Part shown: positions 8,472-19,096 of the stretch, piece by piece
Position numbering within the stretch: position 1 is the stretch's first letter
How the letters are laid out: the number at the start of each line of letters is the position of its first letter
Assembly: GCF_900110555.1 (NCBI RefSeq)
Contig: NZ_FOEE01000001.1
Span: forward strand, 248,001-312,000
DNA length: 64,000 bases
Direction of reading: 5' to 3'
Origin: Trujillonella endophytica
GTDB taxonomy: Bacteria > Actinomycetota > Actinomycetes > Mycobacteriales > Geodermatophilaceae
Notes under the pieces: model-generated
Told to the model about the DNA's origin: nothing
The model's database searches: none
The model's input: only the letters and a program-made list of their open reading frames with translations
Translations under genes and position numbers: made by a program

Positions 8472-10352
8472 ATGACCTCCATGGCGGCGATGCGCTCGTT
8501 CCGCCGCGATCCGTCGGTCACCGCGCGGGAGCTGCCCAAGGGCACCGTCCGCCGGGTGCTGGGGATCGCCCGGCCCTACCGGCGTGAGCTGTCCTGGTTC
8601 CTGGTGCTGGTGGTCGGCTCGTCGCTGATCGGCGTGATCACCCCGCTGCTGGCCGGCGACATCATCAACCGGATCGCCTCGCTGCAGGGCAGCGCCGGCG
8701 ACATCGTCCGGATCGCGCTGGTCATCGCCGGTCTGGCGGTCGTCGACGCCGCGATCGCCCTCGGCAACCGCTGGTACTCCTCGCGGATCGGCGAGGGCGT
8801 CATCTACGACCTGCGCTCGCAGGTCTTCGAGCACGTGCAGCGGATGCCTGTCGCGTTCTTCACCCGCACCCAGACCGGCGCGCTGGTCAGCCGGGTCAAC
8901 AACGACGTCATCGGCGCCCAGCAGGCCTTCACCTCGACGCTGTCGGGGGTGGTCTCCAACGTCATCGGGCTGGTGCTCACCGCCGGCGTGATGTTCAGCC
9001 TCTCCTGGCAGATCACGCTGCTGTCGCTGGTCATGGTGCCGCTGTTCGTGCTGCCGGCGCGGCGGATCGGCAAGCGCCTGCAGGAGATCACCCGGGAGTC
9101 CTACGCGCTGAACGCGTCGATGAACGCGACGATGACCGAGCGCTTCAACGTCGCCGGCGCGCTCCTGGTCAAGCTCTTCGGCCGCCCGGCGGTCGAGGCG
9201 GAGGCCTTCCGCGGCCGCGCCGCCCGCGTCCGCGACATCGGCGTCCTGTCGGCGATGTACGGCCGCACCTTCTTCACCGCGCTGACCCTGGTGGCCGCCC
9301 TCGCCACCGCCCTGGTCTACGGGCTGGGCGGGACGCTGGCCTTCAACGGCTCGCTGAGCCCCGGCGACGTCGTCGCCCTGGCCCTGCTGCTGTCGCGGCT
9401 GTACGGCCCGCTGACGGCGCTGTCCAACGTCCGGGTCGACGTCATGAGCGCGATGGTCAGTTTCGACCGGGTCTTCGAGGTGCTCGACCTGCCGCCGATG
9501 ATCCGCGAGGCGCCCGACGCCGTCCCGATCCCGGACGGCGACCGGTCGATCGAGTTCGAGTCGGTGTCCTTCAGCTACCCCGCCGCCTCCGACGTGTCGC
9601 TGCCCTCGCTGGAGGAGGTGTCGCTGCCCGAGCACGGCGGGCCGACGGCGGTGCTGCACGACGTCTCGTTCCGCGTCGAGCCCGGCCGGCTCGTGGCGCT
9701 CGTGGGCCACTCCGGCGCCGGCAAGTCCACGATCGCCAACCTCGTGCCGCGGTTGTACGACGTCACCGGCGGGACGATCCGCGTCGGCGGGGTCGACGTC
9801 CGGCAGGCGACCCTGGCGTCGCTGCGCGACACGATCGGCGTGGTCAGCCAGGACGCCCACCTGTTCCACGACACGATCCGGGCCAACCTGCTCTACGCCC
9901 GGCCGGACGCGACCGACGAGCAGTTGTGGGCCGCGCTGACCGGGGCCCGGATCGCGGCGCTGGTCGGGTCGCTCCCCGACGGGCTGGACACGGTGGTCGG
10001 CGACCGCGGTTACCGGCTCTCCGGCGGGGAGAAGCAGCGGCTGGCCATCGCCCGGGTGCTGCTCAAGGCGCCCGCGGTCGTCATCCTCGACGAGGCGACC
10101 GCGCACCTGGACAGCGAGTCGGAGGTGGCCGTGCAGCACGCGCTGGACACCGCGCTCGCGGGTCGGACGTCGCTGGTGATCGCGCACCGGCTGTCCACGA
10201 TCCGCAGCGCCGACCAGATCCTCGTGGTCGACGACGGTCGCATCGTGGAGTCGGGCACGCACACCGAGTTGCTGGCGCTCGGGGGGCGGTACTCCGAGCT
10301 CTACCGGACCCAGTTCGCCGACGGCGAGCGTCGGACGGTCCCCGCCGCCTGA
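8472..10352 (+). CDS. ABC exporter, fused permease and ATPase
   Basis: About 626 residues. The N-terminal half is an exporter-type transmembrane domain of six helices (about 35-320), followed by an ATPase domain (about 365-620). The ATPase has Walker A GHSGAGKST, Q-loop VVSQDAHLF, signature LSGGEKQRLAIARVLL, Walker B AVVILDEAT and the H-loop VIAHRLST. This is a half-transporter that would dimerise; substrate unknown (lipid, peptide or drug). Start choice is unsettled: GGAGGT at 8451-8456 is 6 bases before CTG 8463 but 15 bases before ATG 8472, so a CTG start giving three more residues is possible. Confidence 0.93.
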   Translation: MTSMAAMRSFRRDPSVTARELPKGTVRRVLGIARPYRRELSWFLVLVVGSSLIGVITPLLAGDIINRIASLQGSAGDIVRIALVIAGLAVVDAAIALGNRWYSSRIGEGVIYDLRSQVFEHVQRMPVAFFTRTQTGALVSRVNNDVIGAQQAFTSTLSGVVSNVIGLVLTAGVMFSLSWQITLLSLVMVPLFVLPARRIGKRLQEITRESYALNASMNATMTERFNVAGALLVKLFGRPAVEAEAFRGRAARVRDIGVLSAMYGRTFFTALTLVAALATALVYGLGGTLAFNGSLSPGDVVALALLLSRLYGPLTALSNVRVDVMSAMVSFDRVFEVLDLPPMIREAPDAVPIPDGDRSIEFESVSFSYPAASDVSLPSLEEVSLPEHGGPTAVLHDVSFRVEPGRLVALVGHSGAGKSTIANLVPRLYDVTGGTIRVGGVDVRQATLASLRDTIGVVSQDAHLFHDTIRANLLYARPDATDEQLWAALTGARIAALVGSLPDGLDTVVGDRGYRLSGGEKQRLAIARVLLKAPAVVILDEATAHLDSESEVAVQHALDTALAGRTSLVIAHRLSTIRSADQILVVDDGRIVESGTHTELLALGGRYSELYRTQFADGERRTVPAA

Positions 10353-10394
10353 CCACTACCGTTCCTCCTGTCCCATCAGACCCAGGGGGAACCG

Positions 10395-10859
10395 TTGACT
10401 TCAGCTCATCCGCAGGACGCGCAGATCCGCGCCCTGTACTCCGCGTTCCTCGAGGCGTGGAACCGGCGCAGCGGCGCGGCGGTCGCGTCCACCTTCGCCG
10501 ACGACGGGGACATCGTCGGCTACGACGGCACGCACACCAGCGGGCGGCTGTCGATCGCCTCGGAGTTGCGCCGCGTGTTCGGCAGCCATCCGACGGCGAC
10601 CTACGTCGGGCTGGTCCGGTCGGTGCGCCAGATCGCGCCGGGCGTCGCCGTCCTGCTCGCCCACGCCGGCGTGATCCCGCCCGGCGAGGAGGACCTGGAC
10701 CCGGTGCTGCACTGCCAGCAGACGCTCGTCGCCGTGGAGGAGGGGCCCGATCGCTGGAAGATCTCGCTCTTCCAGATCACCCCCGTCGCCTTCGCCGGCA
10801 AGCCCGCGGCGCGCGAGGCGCTCACCACGGAGCTGCGCGGCCTGCTCGCCGTCCGGTGA
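10395..10859 (+). CDS. SgcJ/EcaC-type SnoaL-like (NTF2-fold) protein
   Basis: 154 residues with the NTF2/SnoaL cone fold: an initial helix (QIRALYSAFLEAWNRRSGAAV), then the FADDGDIVGYDG segment, helix RLSIASELRRVFGSHP and a curved sheet ending WKISLFQITPVAF. This matches the SgcJ/EcaC group of small proteins often annotated as oxidoreductases without known substrate. The start is TTG 10395, preceded by AGGGGGA at about 10383. The following rhodanese gene begins with a 4-base overlap, so they are probably co-expressed. Confidence 0.82.
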   Translation: MTSAHPQDAQIRALYSAFLEAWNRRSGAAVASTFADDGDIVGYDGTHTSGRLSIASELRRVFGSHPTATYVGLVRSVRQIAPGVAVLLAHAGVIPPGEEDLDPVLHCQQTLVAVEEGPDRWKISLFQITPVAFAGKPAAREALTTELRGLLAVR

Positions 10860-11752
10860 GCGGTCCGGGAGGCGGCGGTCCGGGAGGCGGCCCGGCGGCC
10901 CGGGACGACGTCCTGGTCGGCGCGGTCGCACTGCTGGCCGACACCGGCCGGGTGGTGCTCCTCGACGTCCGCTGGGCCCTCGGTGACGACCGGGGACGGG
11001 AGCGGTACATCGAGGGGCACCTGCCCGCGGCCGTCTTCGTCGACCTGGACGCCGAGCTGGCCGCCCCGCCCGCGCCGGGCGCCGGGCGGCATCCTCTGCC
11101 GTCGTTACAGCGACTGCAGTCCGCGGCCCGCCGCTGGGGCGTCCGCGACGGCGACCGGATCGTGGTCTACGACGACACCGGCGGGCTGGCGGCGGCCCGC
11201 GCCTGGTGGCTGCTGCGCTGGGGCGGGCAGGCCGACGTGCGGCTGCTGGACGGCGGGCTCGCGGCCTGGCGGGCGGCCGGCGGTCCGATCGAGGCCGGCG
11301 ACGTCGTCCCCCCGCCCGGCGACGTGACGCTGCCCGGCGGCGGGATGCCCACGGTGACGGCCGACGAGGCCGCCGCCCTGCCGCGGGGCGGCGGGGTGCT
11401 GCTCGACGCCCGCGCCGCCGAGCGGTACCACGGCGAGGTGGAGCCGGTCGACCCGCGGGCCGGTCACGTGCCCGGTGCCCGGAGTGCTCCGACGACGGCC
11501 AACCTCGCGCCCGACGGCACGTTCCTTCCGGTCGCTGTACTCCGCGAGCGGTTCGCCGCGCTGGGCGCGGTCCCCGGGGCCGAGGTCGGGGTCTACTGCG
11601 GGTCGGGGGTCACCGCGGCCCACGAGGTGGCGGCGCTCGCCGCGGCCGGCGTCGAGGCGGCCCTGTGGCCCGGGTCGTGGTCGCAATGGTCGGCGGACCC
11701 CGACCGGCCGGCCGCGGTCGGCGCCGACCCGAGGATCAGTGCAGCGCCTTGA
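10856..11752 (+). CDS. sseA: Two-domain sulfurtransferase (rhodanese)
   Basis: 298 residues with two rhodanese domains, about 20-145 (inactive N-terminal half) and 165-290 (catalytic). The catalytic loop reads CGSGVTAAHE, with the active cysteine at about 245. The CGSGVT loop is the type seen in 3-mercaptopyruvate sulfurtransferases and SseA-like thiosulfate sulfurtransferases. It transfers sulfur from a thiol or thiosulfate donor to an acceptor such as cyanide or thioredoxin. GTG 10856 overlaps the stop of the preceding gene. Gly-rich residues 2-14 are probably disordered. Confidence 0.9.
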   Translation: MSGPGGGGPGGGPAARDDVLVGAVALLADTGRVVLLDVRWALGDDRGRERYIEGHLPAAVFVDLDAELAAPPAPGAGRHPLPSLQRLQSAARRWGVRDGDRIVVYDDTGGLAAARAWWLLRWGGQADVRLLDGGLAAWRAAGGPIEAGDVVPPPGDVTLPGGGMPTVTADEAAALPRGGGVLLDARAAERYHGEVEPVDPRAGHVPGARSAPTTANLAPDGTFLPVAVLRERFAALGAVPGAEVGVYCGSGVTAAHEVAALAAAGVEAALWPGSWSQWSADPDRPAAVGADPRISAAP

Positions 11753-12050
11753 GCCCGATCACGCAGCCCACGATGCCCGCCACCAGCAGCAGCCGCAGCG
11801 CGCTGACCGGCTCTGCGCCGGTGACCATGCCGATCAGCACCGTCAGCGCGGCGCCGATGCCGACCCAGACCGCGTAGGCGGTGCCGGTCGGCAGCTCGCG
11901 CAGCGCGTAGGCCAGCCCGGCCATGCTGGCCGCGAGCGCGACGACGAAGACCACCGACGGGCCCAGCCGGGAGAGGCCGGCGGAGCGGCCGAGGGCGGTG
12001 GCCCACACCGACTCCAGGACGCCGGACAGGACGAGCATGAGCCAGGACAC
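11736..12050 (-). CDS. sugE: SMR-family guanidinium exporter (SugE/Gdx type)
   Basis: 104 residues and four hydrophobic helices, the standard size of small multidrug resistance proteins. The essential membrane glutamate is at position 13 (LSGVLESVWA), and the WxxGLG-like region of helix 3 reads TAYAVWVGIGAALTVLIG. The upstream guanidine-III riboswitch shows the substrate is very likely guanidinium, exported in exchange for protons by antiparallel or dual-topology dimers. GTG 12050 is chosen as start because GGAGG (minus strand, 12056-12060) sits 5 bases before it and the peptide then begins MSWLMLVLSG as in relatives; ATG 12038 is too far in. The 3' end overlaps the convergent rhodanese gene by 17 bases. 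Confidence 0.93.
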   Translation of the reverse strand: MSWLMLVLSGVLESVWATALGRSAGLSRLGPSVVFVVALAASMAGLAYALRELPTGTAYAVWVGIGAALTVLIGMVTGAEPVSALRLLLVAGIVGCVIGLKALH

Positions 12051-12066
12051 GACAGCCTCCACGGGT

Positions 12067-12107
12067 CGCCGTCTTGTCGCTGTCCGGGTACGGCGCCGCT
12101 CGTCCGG
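12067..12107 (-). promoter_or_regulatory. Guanidine-III riboswitch (ykkC-III class)
   Basis: Read on the minus strand, the 41 bases follow the guanidine-III pseudoknot consensus closely. They run CCGGACGAG, a variable pair, GCGCCGTACCCGG, then ACAAGACGGCG at the 3' end. The class is known to bind guanidinium in a pseudoknot and to raise translation of the downstream gene by freeing its ribosome-binding site. Here the aptamer ends 6 bases before the GGAGG of the SMR gene, the spacing expected for translational control. The match is to remembered consensus and structure sequences, without a covariance search. Confidence 0.9.
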
Positions 12108-12151
12108 GGAGCCGTCGAGGCTCACCCCCATGGTCCCACGCCCGCCGCGGG

Positions 12152-12901
12152 TCAGGCGGAGAAGTGGGTCACCGGCCGCTCCTGCGCGACGCCGTCGAGC
12201 ACCACGTCGACCTTCTCGTCGTAGAAGGCGACCAGACCGGCGATCGGCAGCACCGCCGCGGCCGGGAAGTCGTAGCTCCAGGCGATGTCGGCCGGGCCGC
12301 CGGGCACCGACCAGTAGCCGGTCGTCCGCCCCTTGTACGGGCACTCCGTGCGGGTGTCGCTGGGCACGAGGTGCTCGAACCGGACGTCGGGGCGCGGCAG
12401 GTAGAACCGCGGGGGCAGGCCGGTCTCGAACAGCACCACGGGGGACGACGACTCGGCGAGCACCACCCCGCCCGACTCGATGCGGACCCGGCGCTGCGAC
12501 CGCAGCGCGTCGACCCGGGAGTACGGGTTGCGGGGGTGGACGAAGACCTCCTCGTCCTCCTCGAACCACGCATCCAGGGCCGACCACTCGACGCGCAGGT
12601 GGCCGGCGAGGGGGCCGTCCGCGTAGCACCACCCCGCGGCCGGCCGCTCGACGTCGCCGGCGCGCAGGCCGTACCGCCGGGCGCGACCCAGCGGCCGGTC
12701 CTCGTCGAGGCCCTCGTCGACGAGGACGTCCGGATCGACGTCGGCGAGCGGGACGTGGAACTGCGGATAGGGCGGCCATTCCCAGCCGTACCGGGCACGC
12801 GTGGTGTCGAGGACGACCCGGCCGGCCAGCACCGCACGCACGCGCCGCGGCACAGGCTCGACGGAGCCGACGGGGACGATCGACTGCGGGTAGGCCGGCA
12901 T
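12152..12901 (-). CDS. DUF427 protein with two domain copies
   Basis: 249 residues containing two DUF427 units. The first spans about 20-125 (RVRAVLAGRVVLDTTRARYGWE ... GWCYADGPLAGHLRVEWSALDAWFEE) and the second about 140-240 (VRIESGGVVLAESSSPVVLFETGLPPRFYLP ... CPYKGRTTGYWSV ... IAWSYDFP). The conserved CPYKG-x-TxYW motif of the family is present in the second unit. No catalytic role is established for DUF427; the fold is a small beta structure. It is a single gene on the minus strand ending 101 bases before the SMR start, with the riboswitch between them. Confidence 0.88.
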   Translation of the reverse strand: MPAYPQSIVPVGSVEPVPRRVRAVLAGRVVLDTTRARYGWEWPPYPQFHVPLADVDPDVLVDEGLDEDRPLGRARRYGLRAGDVERPAAGWCYADGPLAGHLRVEWSALDAWFEEDEEVFVHPRNPYSRVDALRSQRRVRIESGGVVLAESSSPVVLFETGLPPRFYLPRPDVRFEHLVPSDTRTECPYKGRTTGYWSVPGGPADIAWSYDFPAAAVLPIAGLVAFYDEKVDVVLDGVAQERPVTHFSA

Positions 12902-12936
12902 GGGCCCGATCCTCGGCGCCCGGGCTGTCTGGTGGC

Positions 12937-12942
12937 TAGCCT
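12937..12942 (+). promoter_or_regulatory. -10 element of a leaderless promoter
   Basis: TAGCCT sits 6 bases before GTG 12949, matching the arrangement seen at several other genes in this window. Confidence 0.45.
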
Positions 12943-12948
12943 CCCCGC

Positions 12949-13338
12949 GTGCCCACCTCCCCGGAGCGCTTCCCGGCCGCCTGCGGACCGGCCCTGGCCG
13001 ACCTGGAACGGACCCGCCCCGGTGCGGTGCGGGTGACGTGGCAGGACGGCCCGGAACCGCTTCTGTGGCTGCAGGACGAGGCGACGCCGAGCGCCGTCGG
13101 GGTCTGGGTCACCGGCATCGCCGGCTCCCCGGAGGAGGTGCGCGAGCTGACCGAGCGGGTCCAGGACGCGGCCGTCGACCTGCTGTGGGGTGCCTGGCCG
13201 GAGTGTCCGGACCACGAGGGCGGCCACCCGCTGGCCGCCGAGGTGCACGACGGCGCGGTGGCCTGGGCGTGTCCGCGCACCGGCCGGGTGGTGGCGCCGG
13301 TCGGCGAGCTGCCGCCGCCGGGAGGGTTCAGCGCCTGA
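12949..13338 (+). CDS. Conserved small protein of unknown function
   Basis: 129 residues, soluble, with no recognised domain. It has an N-terminal half rich in Trp/Leu/Val strands (AVRVTWQDGPEPLLWLQDE, AVGVWVTGI), a helix (SPEEVRELTERVQDAAVDLLWG), and a C-terminal part with two Cys/His pairs (WPECPDHEGGHPL and WACPRTGRVVAPVG). The last resembles the end of small proteins with a single zinc-binding or structural site, but this is inference. The frame has typical GC-rich third positions and a leaderless-type promoter, so it is likely a real gene. Confidence 0.7.
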   Translation: MPTSPERFPAACGPALADLERTRPGAVRVTWQDGPEPLLWLQDEATPSAVGVWVTGIAGSPEEVRELTERVQDAAVDLLWGAWPECPDHEGGHPLAAEVHDGAVAWACPRTGRVVAPVGELPPPGGFSA

Positions 13339-13348
13339 GTCGCCGCCG

Positions 13349-13867
13349 TCAGGCGTTGTCGCAGTTCTCGTCGATCCAGTCGCCGACCCGCGTGAACGCC
13401 GGGCCGACCGTCATCTCGGCGTCGGAGATGATGTCCAGCGCCTGCTGCTCGGCGTCCGGGGCGGCCGGGTCGATCGCGGCCACGGTGTCCCGCAGGCGCA
13501 CGAAGCCGTCCCGCGACTCCGCCCAGTCGTCGGCGATCTCCTCGGGGGGCTCGAGCGCGTCGAACGCGTCCACGGCCTGCTGCAGCGCGGCGACCAGCCC
13601 GTCCACGCCCATGCCCTCGGCGGCGTCGAAAGCCTCGTCCACCTCGCCGAAGACCTCCTCGCCCTCGGTGCAGAACTCCTCGTACTCGCCCCCGCCGGAC
13701 GGCGAGCTGGACGTCGAGGACGAGCTGGAGGAGGAGCTCGAGGAACTGGACGAGCTCGAGGCGCTGCTCCCCGGGCTGGCGGTGCCGTCGACCTCCTCGC
13801 TGCAGGCGGTCAGCACGAGGCCGGTGGCGAGGACGGCGGGCACGAGGATCCGGGTCGGGAGGCGCAC
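13349..13867 (-). CDS. Secreted lipoprotein with a serine-rich linker
   Basis: 172 residues. The N-terminus is a lipoprotein signal (RLPTRILVPAVLATGLVLTAC) with lipobox LTAC, so the mature protein starts at Cys 22 and is anchored to the outer face of the membrane. A run of about 20 serines with a few Thr/Pro/Gly follows (about 36-58). The rest is a mainly helical acidic domain with two cysteines (EEFCTEGEEVFGE ... IDENCDNA) that could form a disulfide. Function unknown. GTG 13867 is preferred over the adjoining GTG 13870 because TAGCGT lies 6 bases before it. It has no partner genes. Confidence 0.8.
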   Translation of the reverse strand: MRLPTRILVPAVLATGLVLTACSEEVDGTASPGSSASSSSSSSSSSSSSSSTSSSPSGGGEYEEFCTEGEEVFGEVDEAFDAAEGMGVDGLVAALQQAVDAFDALEPPEEIADDWAESRDGFVRLRDTVAAIDPAAPDAEQQALDIISDAEMTVGPAFTRVGDWIDENCDNA

Positions 13868-13903
13868 CACCTCACGCTATCCAGCCGCGCGGGTCGCCGC
13901 CCG

Positions 13904-14605
13904 TCATCCCCGGGCGGCGTCGTAGCGGTCCAGCAGGACGGCGGCGATCCGCGCGTCGGGCAGCAGGGGAGCGGTGACGGCGTCGGCGCCCGCACCGGCC
14001 AGCTTGTCCGCGAAGTGCCCGGGCGCCAGCAGGTAGGCGGCGACGACGACCCGCGCGGCGCCCGCCCGCCGGGCGTCCGAGACCGCGTCGGCCACCGGGG
14101 GGCGGGCGGCCGAGCCGTAGCCGGTGGTGACGGGGCCGGCCCAGGAACGCTGGAGAAGGGCGGCGGTGTCCTCGACGTCGGCGACCGATCGCGGATCGCT
14201 GGACCCGGCGGCGGCGAGCACGACCGCGGTGCGGGGATCACGGGGGTCGGCGCCGGCCTGCAGCAGGCGGTCGGCCAGCACCTCGACCAGCCGCGGATCG
14301 GGCCCCAGCGCGCGGGTCGCCACGACGCCGTCGGCCGCGGCGACGGCGTCGGCGATGTCGACGTGCACGTGGTAGCCGCCGGACAGCAGCAGCGGGACGA
14401 CGACGGCGGCCCGGCCCGCGGCGGCCAGCCCGGCGACGACGTCGGCCACCGTCGGCGGCTGGACGTCGACGAACGCCGCGGTGGTGTCCAGTCCCGGCCG
14501 GAGTTCCCGCGCGGCGAGCGCGAGCTCCGCGACCAGGCGCCGGCCGGCGGGGCTGCGGGTGCCGTGCGCGCAGGCGACGAGGACGGGCGGGCGGGTCGCC
14601 GTCAC
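13904..14605 (-). CDS. Sirohydrochlorin chelatase family protein (CbiX-like)
   Basis: 233 residues with the duplicated half-domain of class II chelatases: CAHGTRSPAGRRLVAELA near the start and LAAAGSSDPRSVADVEDTAALL in the second half. The metal-binding histidines are seen in CAHGT, in LSGGYHVHVDI and in AYLLAPGHFADKL. Relatives insert Co2+ or Fe2+ into sirohydrochlorin for cobalamin or siroheme; which metal is used cannot be told. The GTG start overlaps the stop of the SDR gene upstream, so it is the last gene of an acnA-SDR-chelatase operon, though no other tetrapyrrole gene is beside it. Confidence 0.85.
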   Translation of the reverse strand: MTATRPPVLVACAHGTRSPAGRRLVAELALAARELRPGLDTTAAFVDVQPPTVADVVAGLAAAGRAAVVVPLLLSGGYHVHVDIADAVAAADGVVATRALGPDPRLVEVLADRLLQAGADPRDPRTAVVLAAAGSSDPRSVADVEDTAALLQRSWAGPVTTGYGSAARPPVADAVSDARRAGAARVVVAAYLLAPGHFADKLAGAGADAVTAPLLPDARIAAVLLDRYDAARG

Positions 14606-15357
14606 AGCGACCGGGTGACGCCGCCGTCCACGGCGACCATCGTGCCCGTGACGTAGGAGGCGGCGGGGGAGAGCAGGAAGGCGGCCACCCGGCCGAACTC
14701 CTCGGGCCGGCCGACGCGGCGCAGGGGGATGCCGGACTCGGTACGGGCGCGCATCGCGGCGGCGTCGCCGGAGGCGGCCTCGATCTCTGCGATCCGGTCG
14801 GTGGCGACCGTGCCAGGCAGGAGGCCGACCACGCGGATGCCTCGCGGGCCGAGCTCGTCGGCCAGTGCCTTCGCGGTCATGGCCAGTCCGGGCCGGAGGC
14901 CGTTCGAGATCGCCAGGTGCCCGATCGGCTGGCGGACCGAGGTGGAGAGCACGAAGCCGATGCAGGCGCCGTCGGACAGGTGCGGGACGAGGGCCCGCAC
15001 CAGCCGGAGCGGGCCGAGCAGCACGTTCTCCACGCCGTCCCGCCAGGCGCTCTCGGGCGTCTGCAGGATGGTGCCTGGGGCCGGCCCCCCGACGGAGATC
15101 AGCGCGCCGTCGAGCCGGTCGAGCCGCTCCCGCGCCGCAGCGACCAGGCGGTCGGCCGCATCGGCGTCGGCGAGGTCGGCCGGGATGCCGGACGCCGCCG
15201 TCCCCAGGGAGGAGACGGCGGCGTCCACGGAGTCGGGGCTGCGGGCGCTGACCAGCACCCGCGCCCCGTCGTCGACCAGGGCCCGGGCGGCCGCGAACCC
15301 CAGCCCCCGGCTCGCGCCGGTGAGCAGGTACCCGCGGCCGCCCAGACCCAGGTCCAT
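14602..15357 (-). CDS. Short-chain dehydrogenase/reductase
   Basis: 251 residues, Rossmann fold. Cofactor motif TGASRGLGFAAARAL (about 11-25), and Asp of the nucleotide-binding strand at PADLADADA. The NNAG position is changed to ISVGGP. The active-site region has Ser in VLSTSVRQPIGH but reads LAISNGLR where YxxxK would be, so the usual Tyr/Lys pair is not obvious. C-terminal VTGTMVAVDGGVTRSL is typical of the family. The missing YxxxK is notable and could mean a non-standard or inactive member. It starts 7 bases after the aconitase stop and overlaps the chelatase start. Confidence 0.85.
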   Translation of the reverse strand: MDLGLGGRGYLLTGASRGLGFAAARALVDDGARVLVSARSPDSVDAAVSSLGTAASGIPADLADADAADRLVAAARERLDRLDGALISVGGPAPGTILQTPESAWRDGVENVLLGPLRLVRALVPHLSDGACIGFVLSTSVRQPIGHLAISNGLRPGLAMTAKALADELGPRGIRVVGLLPGTVATDRIAEIEAASGDAAAMRARTESGIPLRRVGRPEEFGRVAAFLLSPAASYVTGTMVAVDGGVTRSL

Positions 15358-15364
15358 CAGGCGG

Positions 15365-18193
<2,829 letters not shown>

Positions 18194-18287
18194 TTCTTCT
18201 GCGCCTACCCCTCGCTGGTTGCGCGCGGCGTCCGCGTCGCGCTCGTTGCCACCCCCGATCATCCCAGCCCCCACGCGGTGATGCGCA

Positions 18288-18310
18288 GGTGAGGCCACCC
18301 TTGCCTCACC
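18288..18310. promoter_or_regulatory. Inverted repeat between acnA and the sirtuin gene (possible DtxR/IdeR-type box)
   Basis: Perfect 8-base arms GGTGAGGC and GCCTCACC flank a 7-base centre. Read on the minus strand, AAGGGTGGCCTCACCTG shares about 12 of 19 positions with the actinobacterial DtxR/IdeR/DmdR consensus (TTAGGTTAGGCTCACCTAA). A site 95 bases upstream of acnA would fit iron control of an Fe-S enzyme. It could equally be a site for an unrelated dimeric regulator. Confidence 0.4.
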
Positions 18311-18340
18311 CGTGACCTCGCCCACGCCCCGCGGCCTGCC

Positions 18341-18346
18341 TACCGT
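18341..18346 (+). promoter_or_regulatory. -10 element of a leaderless promoter (sirtuin gene)
   Basis: TACCGT lies 6 bases before GTG 18353. Confidence 0.5.
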
Positions 18347-18352
18347 GGAGGC

Positions 18353-19096
18353 GTGACCGACGCCGTCCCCGACTGGCTGACCGACGCCCGGCGGATCACC
18401 GTGCTGACCGGCGCGGGCATCTCCACCGACAGCGGAATCCCCGACTACCGCGGCCCGGACGGCGTGTGGACGCGCGATCCGGACGCCGAGAAGCTGGTGA
18501 CGCTGTCCTACTACGTGGCCGACGCCGACATCCGCCGCCGGGCGTGGCTCATGCGCCGCGAGCTGGGCATCGGCGACGTCCGGCCGAACGCCGGCCACCA
18601 CGCCCTCGTCGGGCTGGAGCGGGCCGGCCGGCTGCGTGCGCTGGTCACGCAGAACGTCGACGGGCTGCACCAGGCCGCCGGCTCCTCGCCCGGGCTCGTG
18701 CTCGAGGTGCACGGCACCGTGCACCGGGTGGAGTGCCTGGACTGCGGCGACCGGACGACGACGGCGGAGACGCTGGCTCGCGTGGACGCGGGCGAGCCCG
18801 ATCCGGCCTGCCGGGTCTGCGGCGGCATCCTCAAGACGGCGACCGTCAGCTTCGGCCAGGCCCTGGACGGCGCGGTGCTCGACGCGGCGGTCACGGCGGC
18901 GGCCGACTGCGACGTCTTCCTCGCCGTGGGCACCTCGCTGGGCGTGCACCCGGTCGCCGGCCTGACCGACGTCGCGGCCGCGACCGGCGCGCGGGTGGCC
19001 ATCGTCAACGCCGAGCCCACGCCCTACGACGACCTCGCGGACCTCGTCGTCCGCGAGCCCATCGGCACCGCGCTGCCCCGGCTGCTCGCGGCGTGA
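18353..19096 (+). CDS. Sir2-family NAD-dependent protein deacylase
   Basis: 247 residues covering the complete sirtuin core. NAD-binding motifs: [16 protein letters not shown] (about 20-35), [12 protein letters not shown] and [12 protein letters not shown]. Catalytic His is in [14 protein letters not shown]; the zinc knuckle is CLDC ... CRVCGG. Sirtuins remove acetyl or other acyl groups from lysines using NAD+, in bacteria most often regulating acyl-CoA synthetases. An AMP-forming acyl-CoA synthetase is encoded two genes downstream, a suggestive neighbour but not proof. The stop overlaps the following membrane gene by 4 bases. Confidence 0.94.
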   Translation: MTDAVPDWLTDARRITVLTGAGISTDSGIPDYRGPDGVWTRDPDAEKLVTLSYYVADADIRRRAWLMRRELGIGDVRPNAGHHALVGLERAGRLRALVTQNVDGLHQAAGSSPGLVLEVHGTVHRVECLDCGDRTTTAETLARVDAGEPDPACRVCGGILKTATVSFGQALDGAVLDAAVTAAADCDVFLAVGTSLGVHPVAGLTDVAAATGARVAIVNAEPTPYDDLADLVVREPIGTALPRLLAA

